From: Amycolatopsis japonica
Lineage (GTDB): Bacteria > Actinomycetota > Actinomycetes > Mycobacteriales > Pseudonocardiaceae
Assembly: GCF_000732925.1 (NCBI RefSeq)
Contig: NZ_CP008953.1
Coordinates: forward strand, 1,116,001-1,180,000
DNA length: 64,000 nucleotides
Direction: 5' to 3'
Shown here: positions 1 through 7,173 of the stretch, one piece after another
Position numbering within the stretch: the first letter of the stretch is position 1
How the letters are laid out: each line of letters starts with the position of its first letter
Program-made: the position numbers and the translations under genes
Notes under the pieces: model-generated
Told to the model about the DNA's origin: nothing
Database searches by the model: none
The model's input: the letters and a program-made list of their open reading frames with translations, nothing else

Positions 1-477
1 GGTGTCGTGGTCGGCCCCCTCATCGACGAAGCCGCCGTCGAGAAGGTCAGCGGCCTGGTCGCCGACGCCACCGAGCGAGGCGCGCGCGTCCTCACCGGTG
101 GATCCACTGTGGACGGTCCGGGCAACTTCTATCAGGCCACGGTGCTCACCGACGTGCCCAAGGACGCCAGGCTCGCGTCGGAAGAGATCTTCGGGCCGGT
201 CGCCCCGATCACCCCGTTCGACAGCGAGGACGAGGCCATCGCGGCGGCGAACGACACCGAATTCGGTCTCGTGTCCTATGTGTACACCTCCGATCTCAAG
301 CGGGCATTGCGGGTTTCGGAACGGCTGGAGGCCGGCATGATCGGCCTCAACCAAGGGCTGGTTTCGAATCCGGCGGCGCCGTTCGGCGGGATCAAGCAAT
401 CCGGCCTCGGCCGCGAGGGCGGCACCGTCGGCATCGACGAGTTCCTCGAGACCAAGTACATCGCGGTGGCTCTGTGA
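1..477 (+). CDS. Succinate-semialdehyde/aldehyde dehydrogenase, C-terminal fragment
   Basis: The frame is open from the left edge, so only the last 158 residues of a protein that normally has about 480 are present. Aldehyde dehydrogenase signatures are visible: EEIFGPVAPI near residue 62 and FGGIKQSGLGREGG near residue 130, the latter typical of the NAD(P)-dependent succinate-semialdehyde dehydrogenase (GabD) branch. The catalytic Cys and Glu lie outside the window. The stop overlaps the GTG of the next gene by 4 nt, so the two are translationally coupled and probably act in one catabolic route, the aldehyde dehydrogenase feeding a carboxylate to the next dehydrogenase. The exact substrate cannot be read from this fragment. 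Confidence 0.85.
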   Translation, partial: GVVVGPLIDEAAVEKVSGLVADATERGARVLTGGSTVDGPGNFYQATVLTDVPKDARLASEEIFGPVAPITPFDSEDEAIAAANDTEFGLVSYVYTSDLKRALRVSERLEAGMIGLNQGLVSNPAAPFGGIKQSGLGREGGTVGIDEFLETKYIAVAL

Positions 478-1535
478 CTTCTTCGTATCGGATCGCGAGC
501 ATCCCCGGCGACGGGATCGGTGTCGACGTGACGGTCGAGGCCCGCAAGGTCCTCGACCGCGCGGCGGCGTCGCACGGTTTCTCCTTGTCGTGGCAGGAGT
601 TCGACTGGAGTTGTGAGCGGTACACCAAGACCGGCTCGATGATGCCGGACGACGGTATCGAGCGACTCTCCCGGTTCGACGGGATCTTTCTCGGTGCCGT
701 CGGCTTTCCCGGCGTCCCGGATCATGTTTCCCTGTGGGGCCTCCTCATTCCGGTTCGGCGCGCGTTCGGTCAGTACGTCAATCTCCGGCCGGTCCGGCTG
801 CTGCCGGGGACGACGTCGGCACTGGCCGGCCGGAGCGCCGACGAACTGGAGATGGTGATCGTCCGGGAGAACTCCGAGGGCGAGTACTCGGAGATCGGGG
901 GCAGGCACAACCGCGGTCTCGGCAACGAGTTCGTCTTACAGGAATCCGTGTTCACGCGGGTGGGGGTGGAGCGGATCATCCGCTACGCCTTCGAGTTGGC
1001 GAAGACGCGGACGGGCCGGGTCTGCTCGGCGACCAAGTCCAACGGGCTCATTCACTCGATGCCGTTCTGGGACGAGATCTTCGCCGAGATCTCTTCGGAG
1101 TATCCGGACGTGCACGCCGAACAATGTCATGTCGACGCGCTCGCCGCGCGGATGGTGCAGGCGCCGGACCGGCTCGACGTCGTGGTCGCTTCCAATCTGT
1201 TCGGCGACATCCTGAGCGACCTGGCGGCGGCCGTGACGGGCGGGCTCGGGATGGCGCCTTCGGGCAATATCAATCCGACCGGTGAGCTCCCTTCCATGTT
1301 CGAGGCGGTACACGGCAGCGCTCCCGACATCGCCGGACAGGGCATCGCGAATCCGGTGGCGCAGATCCTGGCGGGGGCGATGCTGCTCGAACATCTCGGG
1401 GAAACCGTTGCGGCACAAGATGTACGCGCCGCGGTGGAAAAGGTTCTCGAGGAGGGGACCGTGCAGACGCCCGACCTCGGCGGGAAGTCCACCACCGCCG
1501 AACTCGGATCCGCGGTGGTCGCCGCTCTATCTTGA
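474..1535 (+). CDS. Tartrate/D-malate/isopropylmalate-type dehydrogenase
   Basis: A 353-residue NAD-dependent beta-decarboxylating dehydrogenase that oxidises a (R)-hydroxy-dicarboxylate and decarboxylates it. Visible family features are SIPGDGIG at the N-terminus, the substrate region [13 protein letters not shown] with its Tyr, the Lys in ATKSNG, the metal-binding aspartates in [13 protein letters not shown] and the NAD-site [15 protein letters not shown]. The YSEIGG form after RENSEGE favours tartrate or D-malate dehydrogenase (TtuC/DmlA) over true LeuB. The GTG start is fixed by its 4-nt overlap with the preceding aldehyde dehydrogenase. Substrate choice within the family is inference. 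Confidence 0.85.
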   Translation: MTSSYRIASIPGDGIGVDVTVEARKVLDRAAASHGFSLSWQEFDWSCERYTKTGSMMPDDGIERLSRFDGIFLGAVGFPGVPDHVSLWGLLIPVRRAFGQYVNLRPVRLLPGTTSALAGRSADELEMVIVRENSEGEYSEIGGRHNRGLGNEFVLQESVFTRVGVERIIRYAFELAKTRTGRVCSATKSNGLIHSMPFWDEIFAEISSEYPDVHAEQCHVDALAARMVQAPDRLDVVVASNLFGDILSDLAAAVTGGLGMAPSGNINPTGELPSMFEAVHGSAPDIAGQGIANPVAQILAGAMLLEHLGETVAAQDVRAAVEKVLEEGTVQTPDLGGKSTTAELGSAVVAALS

Positions 1536-1570
1536 ACCATCCGCCCGGTGACGTGTCAAGTCCTGGATGT

Positions 1571-1589
1571 CATGAATGGTCCATTCATG
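1571..1589. terminator. Palindrome CATGAATGG-T-CCATTCATG
   Basis: A perfect 19-nt palindrome 35 nt after the dehydrogenase stop. It could be a weak terminator or a protein-binding site; there is no T-tract. Confidence 0.4.
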
Positions 1590-1603
1590 GTTTCAGGTAG
1601 TAC

Positions 1604-1650
1604 GTGAAGGCCCCCTTCACTGCGTTAGGCGCAATGAAGGGGGCCTTCAC
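1604..1650. repeat. Intergenic hairpin, GTGAAGG family
   Basis: Perfect 16-bp arms (1604-1619 and 1635-1650, beginning GTGAAGGCCCCC) flank a 15-nt loop. Related stems occur at 25611, 35391, 35520, 51244 and 63443, always between genes. A role as bidirectional terminator or REP-like element is inferred. Confidence 0.75.
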
Positions 1651-1670
1651 GGTCCGGTTCGCGCGGGAGG

Positions 1671-1721
1671 TTGCGAAAGCCACTTTCCCAACCTTCAGCG
1701 TTGCGAAAGTGGCTTTCGCAA
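1671..1721. repeat. Intergenic hairpin, GCGAAAGCCACTTTCGC family
   Basis: The arms TTGCGAAAGCCACTTTC.. (1671-1691) and TTGCGAAAGTGGCTTTCGCAA (1701-1721) pair with one mismatch. Each arm is itself nearly self-complementary. Relatives lie at 35661, 57261 and 63344. Confidence 0.75.
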
Positions 1722-1913
1722 CACGTCACCTTCCTTCTCGGCAAACCTGCAGATTTTCTCACGACGAAAAAACGTTGCCACGAAAGGGAATCTCGGCGCG
1801 AAGTCCGGTATGAAAGTCCGTTCGTCGCACGTGCGCCGATCCGGGGCGCGAGTTTTTGTCGGTGCCCCGGTGCACAGTGTCGATCATCGGATTCGACGAC
1901 TGGAGGAGTGCCG

Positions 1914-2390
1914 ATGTGCTGGCATTGCGACAACCCCGGGAAGACCCGCGCCGACTACCTCACCGAGGAGGTCCGTCCGCTGATCCGGAAGTACGGCTGG
2001 ATGGTGCAGACGGTCGAGCGCGGAATCGTGCAACCAGGTTTCGCGTACACGGTCGGGCTCACCGACGCCGGGCTTCCGGAACTGGTCGTCACCGGCCTGA
2101 GAGAACGAAGATCCGGTCAGCTGCTGAACTATTTCGCCCAGCAGGTGGTCCGGTCGGGGCCGCCGGAGCCGGGCGAGGTGCTGCCCGCGGAGGTGGGATG
2201 GCCGTCATTGGAGGTCGTCCCGCTCAGTTCGCCGTCGGCGCATCTGCTCACCGCCGTCCTGCTGTACGGCGAGAACTTCCGCGCCCTGCAACTGGTCTAC
2301 GAGGACGAGCACGGAAATTGGCCGTGGGACAGGGAGTTCCGTGGCGGGACCGGTGGGCAGCCGGTGCTGGGGGCGCGGGGCCGTGGCTGA
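1914..2390 (+). CDS. DUF4262 domain protein
   Basis: A 158-residue protein of the DUF4262 family, whose function is unknown. The N-terminal MCWHCDNPG carries a Cys-X2-Cys pair, followed by the conserved GWMVQTVE and FAYTVGLTDAGLPELVVTGL blocks and a C-terminal YGENFRALQLVYED block. I chose ATG 1914 because GGAGG (1902-1906) lies at the right distance and because the family begins with MCxxC; the same frame stays open far upstream only because the intergenic repeats lack stops. It converges on the GntR gene with a gap of 4 nt. Confidence 0.8.
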   Translation: MCWHCDNPGKTRADYLTEEVRPLIRKYGWMVQTVERGIVQPGFAYTVGLTDAGLPELVVTGLRERRSGQLLNYFAQQVVRSGPPEPGEVLPAEVGWPSLEVVPLSSPSAHLLTAVLLYGENFRALQLVYEDEHGNWPWDREFRGGTGGQPVLGARGRG

Positions 2391-2394
2391 ATCC

Positions 2395-3087
2395 CTAGGG
2401 CACCGCGGGAGCTTCGCCCTCCCGCAGGCTGGTTCCCGGTGCCAGTCGCTGGACGGCGTCCTCCATATGGGCTTCCAGCAGCGAAAGCGCGGTCTCTTCG
2501 TCGCCCGCCCGCAGGGCCTCGATGATCCTGGTGTGCTCGGTGACCCGTTCTTCGACCTGCTGGTAGGTGCCCTGCAGAGCGGTGAGGCACATCCGCGTCT
2601 CGATCAGCAGCGTCCGTGCCATGCGCACGAGCCGTTTGCTACCGGAGGCGGCGATCAGCGCCTCGTGGAACCGGAGATCCGCCCAGGAGAGCGCGGTCGG
2701 GTCGTCGTCGTCCGCGGCGGCGGCCATGGCGCGCACGGCCTCTTCGAGTTCGGTGGCGACCCGTTCCCGGTCCCCGCGCAAGGCGCGCAGCATCGCGGCG
2801 CGTTCGATGGCCGAGCGCGCCGAGTAGATGTCGTAGACGTCGCCGGGTTCGAGGTCGATCACGAACAGCCCGCGGTGGCGTTCACTGCGCAGGAGCCCTT
2901 CGGAGACGAGGTGCTGCATCGCCTCGCGCAGCGGTCCCCGCGAAACCTGGAACCGGGAGGCCAGGTCCGTTTCACCGAGCTGGGTGCCGGGAGGGAGGGC
3001 GCCGGTCATGATCGCGTCCCGCAGCTGGCGCGCGATGATCCCGGCGGTCGACTCCCGGCTGACCGGCTCGATTTCCGGCAAGGACAT
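2395..3087 (-). CDS. GntR (FadR subfamily) transcriptional regulator
   Basis: A 230-residue regulator with an N-terminal winged helix (residues 15-75, containing GTQLGETDLASRFQVSRGPLREAMQHLVSEGLL) and a C-terminal all-helical FCD ligand domain (residues 85-220) with histidines suited to metal or carboxylate binding. It is the last gene of a minus-strand set with the two racemase-like genes, 3 nt after the stop of the nearer one. FadR-type regulators bind short palindromes containing TTGTnnACAA, and two such sites (3880, 4708) lie in this locus, so it is most likely the local repressor responding to an organic acid. The effector is unknown. Confidence 0.9.
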   Translation of the reverse strand: MSLPEIEPVSRESTAGIIARQLRDAIMTGALPPGTQLGETDLASRFQVSRGPLREAMQHLVSEGLLRSERHRGLFVIDLEPGDVYDIYSARSAIERAAMLRALRGDRERVATELEEAVRAMAAAADDDDPTALSWADLRFHEALIAASGSKRLVRMARTLLIETRMCLTALQGTYQQVEERVTEHTRIIEALRAGDEETALSLLEAHMEDAVQRLAPGTSLREGEAPAVP

Positions 3088-3090
3088 GGT

Positions 3091-3861
3091 TCAGCTGCTC
3101 CTCAGTCCGAACAGGGCGCCTAAGGTGCGGACGAGCGGGGCCTTGCCGGTGAGCCGCAGGCCCTCCCAGACGGTGACCTGGTTGGCGGTCAGCACCGGCT
3201 TGCGGAGCCTGGTTTCGAGCGTGTTGATCTCGCCGAGCGTCCGCATGGCGGTGTCGGGGACGAGCAGGGCGTCGGCGGCCGGGTGGTCGCGGCTCACCGC
3301 GAGTTCGACGACGGCTTCCGGGGCGAGTTCGCCGACCTCGGCGGCGGTGTCGATGTCCGCGCTGCCCATCGAGACCACTTCGATCCCGCCCGCGCCGAGG
3401 AATTCGACGAACAGGCGGGCGACGTCGTCGGGGTAGCTGGCGGCGACCGCGACCCGCCGGACGCCGAGGGCCTGTGCGGCGTTGACGAAGGCGAAGGAGG
3501 TGCTCGACGCCGGGACGCCGGCGACGGCGGCCAGCCGGTCGGCCTGATCGCGGGCACCTTCCCAGCCGTAGACGAAACTGCCGCTGGTGCACGCCCAGAC
3601 CACCGCGTCCGGTTCGTGTTTGGCCAGCAGTGCGGCGCCGTCGGCGAGCCGGCTTTCGCTGCCGAGGTCCAGGAGCTCGGGCACGGCGTGCAGGTCGGTC
3701 CCGTAGATGTGCTCGACCGGCAGTTTGATCCCGGCCATGTCCCCGCCGAGGAGCTGTTCCGCGAGCGGGTAGTCGTCTTCGGCCGCGTGATCGGGGTAGA
3801 TGAACCCGATGGTGGTCGTCTCGGACGGCGGCTCGGGTGGGGCGAACGGCGTGATGGGCAC
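3091..3861 (-). CDS. Asp/Glu racemase / maleate isomerase-like protein (paralogue 1)
   Basis: A 256-residue member of the Asp/Glu/hydantoin racemase superfamily (maleate cis-trans isomerase and arylmalonate decarboxylase group). The first active-site Cys is present in ACTSGSFVYG, but the second, normally in a (S/V)C(T/N) motif about 115 residues later, is replaced in LLVPDTAMRTL. The C-terminal KPVLTANQVTVWEGLRL block is conserved. The GTG start at 3861 is preceded by GGAGG. The protein is paralogous to the neighbour at 3906-4646. With only one Cys it should not run a two-cysteine racemase mechanism; decarboxylation or isomerisation is possible. Confidence 0.85.
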   Translation of the reverse strand: MPITPFAPPEPPSETTTIGFIYPDHAAEDDYPLAEQLLGGDMAGIKLPVEHIYGTDLHAVPELLDLGSESRLADGAALLAKHEPDAVVWACTSGSFVYGWEGARDQADRLAAVAGVPASSTSFAFVNAAQALGVRRVAVAASYPDDVARLFVEFLGAGGIEVVSMGSADIDTAAEVGELAPEAVVELAVSRDHPAADALLVPDTAMRTLGEINTLETRLRKPVLTANQVTVWEGLRLTGKAPLVRTLGALFGLRSS

Positions 3862-3879
3862 GGAACCTCCGGAGGGCAG

Positions 3880-3891
3880 ATTGTCGACAAT
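3880..3891. promoter_or_regulatory. FadR/GntR-type operator ATTGTCGACAAT
   Basis: A perfect 12-bp palindrome between the two racemase-like genes, 18 nt before the start of paralogue 1. It matches the site at 4708 in 11 of 12 positions. It is probably bound by the adjacent GntR protein; a TACGAT -10-like hexamer overlaps its upstream edge on the minus strand. Confidence 0.65.
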
Positions 3892-3905
3892 CGTAAGGGA
3901 AGAGG

Positions 3906-4646
3906 TCAGTCGACCTCCCGGAGCCACTTGCCGGGCCCGACGATCGGCAGGTTCATCCGCCGGAGGCAGGCCCACATCGTGAGCTGATTCGCGGTGAGGA
4001 CGGGTTTGCCGAGCGCGCTTTCGAGTGGCTCGATCAGATCGTAGGTGGGGAGGTTGGTGCAACTGACGAAAATGGCTTCGGCGTCGGCGTGGTCGGCGGC
4101 GAGGATGCGTTCGGCGATGGTCCGGTAGCTGACCTTCCAGATGCCGCCGCCCAGGCCGAGATGGTCGCTCGAAACGGTGCGGACGCCGAGTTCGGCCAGG
4201 AAGTCGTGCAGCTTCCCGGTCAGGTCGCCGTCGTAGGGCGTCAGCACCGAGACCCGGTGGAGGTCGAGCTGATGCAGGACCTCCGCCAGTGCTCCGGACG
4301 TGGTGACGGCGTCCGTCGCGCCCGCATCGCAGATCGCCTTGGTCAGAGAACGTTCGTAGTCCACACCGTTGACGAAACTGCCGGAGGTGCACAGATAGGC
4401 GACGACTTCGGGCTCCACGTGGAGCACGTCCCTCGTGGCGGCGGCGAGATGCCTGCTGTCGCTGACGAGCTGGGCCATCTCCATGCTGACGGGCACCGGC
4501 TCGTACGGTGTGCGCGCCAGATGGAGGGAGACCTCCATGGGAACCCAGCGCCACAGCTCGCGTTCCAGGGCGAGGTCGAAGGGGGCGATCACGCCGATAC
4601 CGCGCTGCGCCAACGGGCCTTCGAACTCCAGTAAGTCGAAATCCAA
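3906..4646 (-). CDS. Maleate isomerase / Asp-Glu racemase-like protein (paralogue 2)
   Basis: A 246-residue protein of the maleate isomerase/arylmalonate decarboxylase family. Both active-site cysteines are visible, one in YLCTSGSFVNG and one in IFVSCTNLPTYDLI, which fits the two-cysteine chemistry of maleate cis-trans isomerase (maleate to fumarate) or an Asp/Glu racemase. The TTG start at 4646 is supported by GGAGG 8 nt upstream, and the leader begins at a clear divergent promoter (4718-4745). It is the first gene of the minus-strand operon that ends with the GntR regulator. Confidence 0.85.
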   Translation of the reverse strand: MDFDLLEFEGPLAQRGIGVIAPFDLALERELWRWVPMEVSLHLARTPYEPVPVSMEMAQLVSDSRHLAAATRDVLHVEPEVVAYLCTSGSFVNGVDYERSLTKAICDAGATDAVTTSGALAEVLHQLDLHRVSVLTPYDGDLTGKLHDFLAELGVRTVSSDHLGLGGGIWKVSYRTIAERILAADHADAEAIFVSCTNLPTYDLIEPLESALGKPVLTANQLTMWACLRRMNLPIVGPGKWLREVD

Positions 4647-4707
4647 GTCTCAGCCTCCGGAAAGCTTCTGCTGCCACAGGTCCGGTGCTCCGGGGGTCGT
4701 TCCTCGG

Positions 4708-4719
4708 ATTGTTGACAAT
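4708..4719. promoter_or_regulatory. FadR/GntR-type operator ATTGTTGACAAT in the divergent promoter
   Basis: A 12-bp near-palindrome. It overlaps the -35 of the rightward promoter (TTGACA, 4712-4717) and the start region of the leftward promoter, so one bound dimer could block both. Confidence 0.75.
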
Positions 4720-4740
4720 CATACGAGCCACTTTTACGGT
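4712..4740 (+). promoter_or_regulatory. Promoter of the hydroxyacid dehydrogenase-amidase operon (leaderless)
   Basis: Consensus -35 TTGACA (4712-4717), a 17-nt spacer and -10 TACGGT (4735-4740). The expected transcription start, 7 nt on, coincides with the GTG at 4747, so the mRNA is probably leaderless. Confidence 0.7.
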
Positions 4741-4745
4741 GTCAA
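4718..4745 (-). promoter_or_regulatory. Promoter of the racemase-GntR operon
   Basis: On the minus strand, -35 TTGACA (4745-4740), a 16-nt spacer and -10 TATGAT (4723-4718). It overlaps the rightward promoter almost completely. Confidence 0.7.
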
Positions 4746-4746
4746 C

Positions 4747-5736
4747 GTGATCGCCTCGGAGACCCCTGTGCTGGCGGTGCTCTGCGGAGACACGCGCCCA
4801 CCGGACATGCGCGCTATCGAAGCCGAAGCGGTGGTTCGTTACACCGACGCGGCCGGGTTGGCCGATGCGTTATCCGGCGCCGACGCGTTCTTCGTCTACG
4901 ACTTCCTGTCCACCGCCGTCCCGGGCGCCTGGCACGCGGCCGACCGGCTGCGCTGGCTGCACATCGCCAGCGCGGGCGTCGACCCGGTGCTCTTCCCGGG
5001 GCTGCAGGAGAGCGACGTCGTACTCACCAATTCGCGGGGGGTGTTCGACGGGGCGATAGCCGAGTACGTGCTCGGGGTCGTCCTCGCGTTCGCCAAGGAT
5101 TTCGCCCGGTCGTGGGACCTGCAGAAGCAGCGGCGGTGGAAGCACCGGGAGAGTGAACGGATCTCCGGCCGCCGGGTACTGGTGGTCGGCACCGGACCGA
5201 TCGGCCGGTCGATCGCTCGGATGCTGCGGGCGGCCGGGATGTCGGTGGCGGGTGTCGGACGCCGTGCTCGTGAGGGCGATCCCGACTTCGGCGACGTGTA
5301 CGCGTCTTCGGAGCTGTCTCGTCATCTTCCCGGAGCGGACTACGTCGTCGCGGTCGCGCCGTTGACCGAGCAGACCAAGGGCATGTTCGACGCGGAGGCC
5401 TTCGCCGCGATGAAACCCGGCTCCCGGTTCGTCAACGTGGGCCGCGGTGAACTGGTCGTCACCTCGGATCTGATCGGCGCGCTGCGGGACGGGTCGCTCG
5501 CCGGTGCGGCGCTCGACGTCTTCGACACCGAGCCACTGCCCGCTGAAAGTCCTTTGTGGACTATGGAGAACGTGCTGATCTCGCCGCATATGTCGGGCGA
5601 CTTCGTCGGCTGGCGTAATACTCTGGTAGAGGTGTTCGCGGACAACTTCCGTCGCTGGCGCGCGGGGGAGCCGCTGCGCAACGTCGTGGACAAGCAGCTC
5701 GGATACGTGCCGTCGGAGACGCTTCGCCAAGGTTAG
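4747..5736 (+). CDS. D-2-hydroxyacid dehydrogenase (NAD-binding)
   Basis: A 329-residue D-isomer-specific 2-hydroxyacid dehydrogenase interconverting a 2-oxoacid and a D-2-hydroxyacid with NAD(P)H. The Rossmann motif VLVVGTGPIGRSIARML (about residues 143-159) and the signatures NVGRGELVV, the catalytic Arg/Glu regions and ISPHMSGDF with the catalytic His are visible. GTG 4747 was chosen because a consensus promoter places the transcript start there and there is no ribosome-binding site, which suggests leaderless translation. It is followed 8 nt later by an amidase. Together with the divergent isomerases this suggests breakdown of an amide or imide of a dicarboxylic acid, but the substrate is unproven. 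Confidence 0.88.
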   Translation: MIASETPVLAVLCGDTRPPDMRAIEAEAVVRYTDAAGLADALSGADAFFVYDFLSTAVPGAWHAADRLRWLHIASAGVDPVLFPGLQESDVVLTNSRGVFDGAIAEYVLGVVLAFAKDFARSWDLQKQRRWKHRESERISGRRVLVVGTGPIGRSIARMLRAAGMSVAGVGRRAREGDPDFGDVYASSELSRHLPGADYVVAVAPLTEQTKGMFDAEAFAAMKPGSRFVNVGRGELVVTSDLIGALRDGSLAGAALDVFDTEPLPAESPLWTMENVLISPHMSGDFVGWRNTLVEVFADNFRRWRAGEPLRNVVDKQLGYVPSETLRQG

Positions 5737-5744
5737 GGGCCGGA

Positions 5745-7121
5745 TTGAACGACACCAAGTTGACCGCGAGCGAGCTCGTCGCCGCGTATGCCACCGGAGA
5801 GCTGTCGCCGGTCGAGGCCACCCAGAACGCGTTGCGTGTCATCGAGGAACGCGACGGTGAGACCAACGCCTTCTGTCTGGTCGACGCCGACGGCGCGCTC
5901 GAACAGGCGAAAGCGTCCGAGATTCGGTGGCGGGACGGTAACCCGATCGGCTGGCTCGACGGTGTCCCGGCGTCGATCAAGGACATGTTCCTGACGCAGG
6001 GCTGGCCGACGCTGCGCGGTTCGCGGTGCATCGACCCAGATCAGCCGTGGGACGTCGACAGCCCGGTCACCGCGCGACTGCGCGAGAACGGCTTGGTACT
6101 GCTGGGAAAGACCACGACGCCGGAACTGGCGTGGAAGGGCGTCACCGACAACACGCTGACCGGGATCACCCGCAACCCGGTCGACCCGTCGACGACGGCG
6201 GGCGGCTCCAGCGGGGGCAGTGCCGCGGCCGTCGCGGCGGGGATGGGCGAGCTTTCCGTCGGCACCGACGGTGGCGGCTCGATCCGGATTCCGGCTTCGT
6301 TCTGCGGAATCGTCGGTCTCAAACCGACACACGGCCGGATCCCGCTGTTCCCGGCGAGCCCGTTCGGGCCGCTCTCACACGCCGGCCCGATGGCGCGGTC
6401 GGTGGACGACACGGCGCTGCTCCTCGACGTTCTCGCGATGCCCGATTACCGCGACCCGGCCGCGCTCGCCCCGCCCGTCTCGACCTACCGCGAGGCCGTC
6501 CGCCGGGACGTGCGCGGGCTGATCGCCGCGTACTCGCCGACGCTCGGCTATGTCGACGTCGATCCGGAGGTCGCGGAGATCGTCAAATCGGCGGTCCAGT
6601 CGCTCGGGGACGCGGGCCTGCACATCGAAGAGGCCGATCCCGGTTTCACGGATCCCAAGCCCGCCTTCGACATCCTGTGGTCGACGGGGGCGGCCAAGTG
6701 GCTGGACACCTTCCCCGCCGGTTCGGAGAACAAGGTCGATCCCGGGCTGCGGAAAGTCTGGGAATTCGGCAAGACCTTCTCGGCGAGCGACTACCTCGGC
6801 GCCAACGCCGAGCGGGCCGCGCTGGGCATCCTGATGGGCGAGTTCCACACGCGCTACGACGTGCTGATCACGCCGACCCTGCCGATCCCCGCCTTCGAAG
6901 CCGGGCACGAGGTGCCGCCGGGCAGCGGGCTGAGCGGCTGGCCGGACTGGACGCCGTTCACCTACCCGTTCAACATGACCCAGCAGCCCGCCATCAGTGT
7001 GCCGGCCGGCCGCACCTCCAGCGGCCTCCCGGTCGGTCTGCAGATCGTCGGCCCGCGGCACTCCGACGACCTGGTGCTCGCGGTCGCGAAGCTCCTCGAG
7101 GAGGTCCGCCCCTGGCCGTGA
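5745..7121 (+). CDS. Amidase (amidase-signature family)
   Basis: A 458-residue amidase-signature hydrolase that cleaves a carboxamide to an acid and ammonia. The Ser-cisSer-Lys triad is recognisable: Lys in SIKDMF, the cis-Ser in AGGSSGGSAAAVAAG and the nucleophilic Ser in GTDGGGSIRIPASFCG. The C-terminal PAISVPAGRTSSGLPVGLQIVGPR block completes the fold, and the length is normal for the family. The start is TTG 5745. Co-transcribed with the hydroxyacid dehydrogenase, it should act early in the same pathway by deamidating the incoming compound. Confidence 0.92.
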   Translation: MNDTKLTASELVAAYATGELSPVEATQNALRVIEERDGETNAFCLVDADGALEQAKASEIRWRDGNPIGWLDGVPASIKDMFLTQGWPTLRGSRCIDPDQPWDVDSPVTARLRENGLVLLGKTTTPELAWKGVTDNTLTGITRNPVDPSTTAGGSSGGSAAAVAAGMGELSVGTDGGGSIRIPASFCGIVGLKPTHGRIPLFPASPFGPLSHAGPMARSVDDTALLLDVLAMPDYRDPAALAPPVSTYREAVRRDVRGLIAAYSPTLGYVDVDPEVAEIVKSAVQSLGDAGLHIEEADPGFTDPKPAFDILWSTGAAKWLDTFPAGSENKVDPGLRKVWEFGKTFSASDYLGANAERAALGILMGEFHTRYDVLITPTLPIPAFEAGHEVPPGSGLSGWPDWTPFTYPFNMTQQPAISVPAGRTSSGLPVGLQIVGPRHSDDLVLAVAKLLEEVRPWP

Positions 7122-7173
7122 CCTGCGGAAAGGGAGCAAGGGACCTTTGCTACCACTTTCGCGGGGCGGGCGG

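Larger units (their letters stand above)
1536..1913. other. Intergenic gap with palindromes
   Basis: Beyond the three palindromes listed within it, the rest (about 1722-1900) has a short A/T-richer patch near 1750-1775 but no coding signal I trust. It probably holds the promoter of the DUF4262 gene. Confidence 0.5.

Noticed and set aside
1671..1913. Possible N-terminal extension of the DUF4262 protein
   Set aside because: It would translate the palindromes, and ATG 1914 has a proper ribosome-binding site and matches the family start.
3867..4731. Single long minus-strand frame joining the two racemase-like genes
   Set aside because: The two genes are in different frames with separate starts, ribosome-binding sites and an operator between them; the long frame has no matching protein over its N-terminal half.
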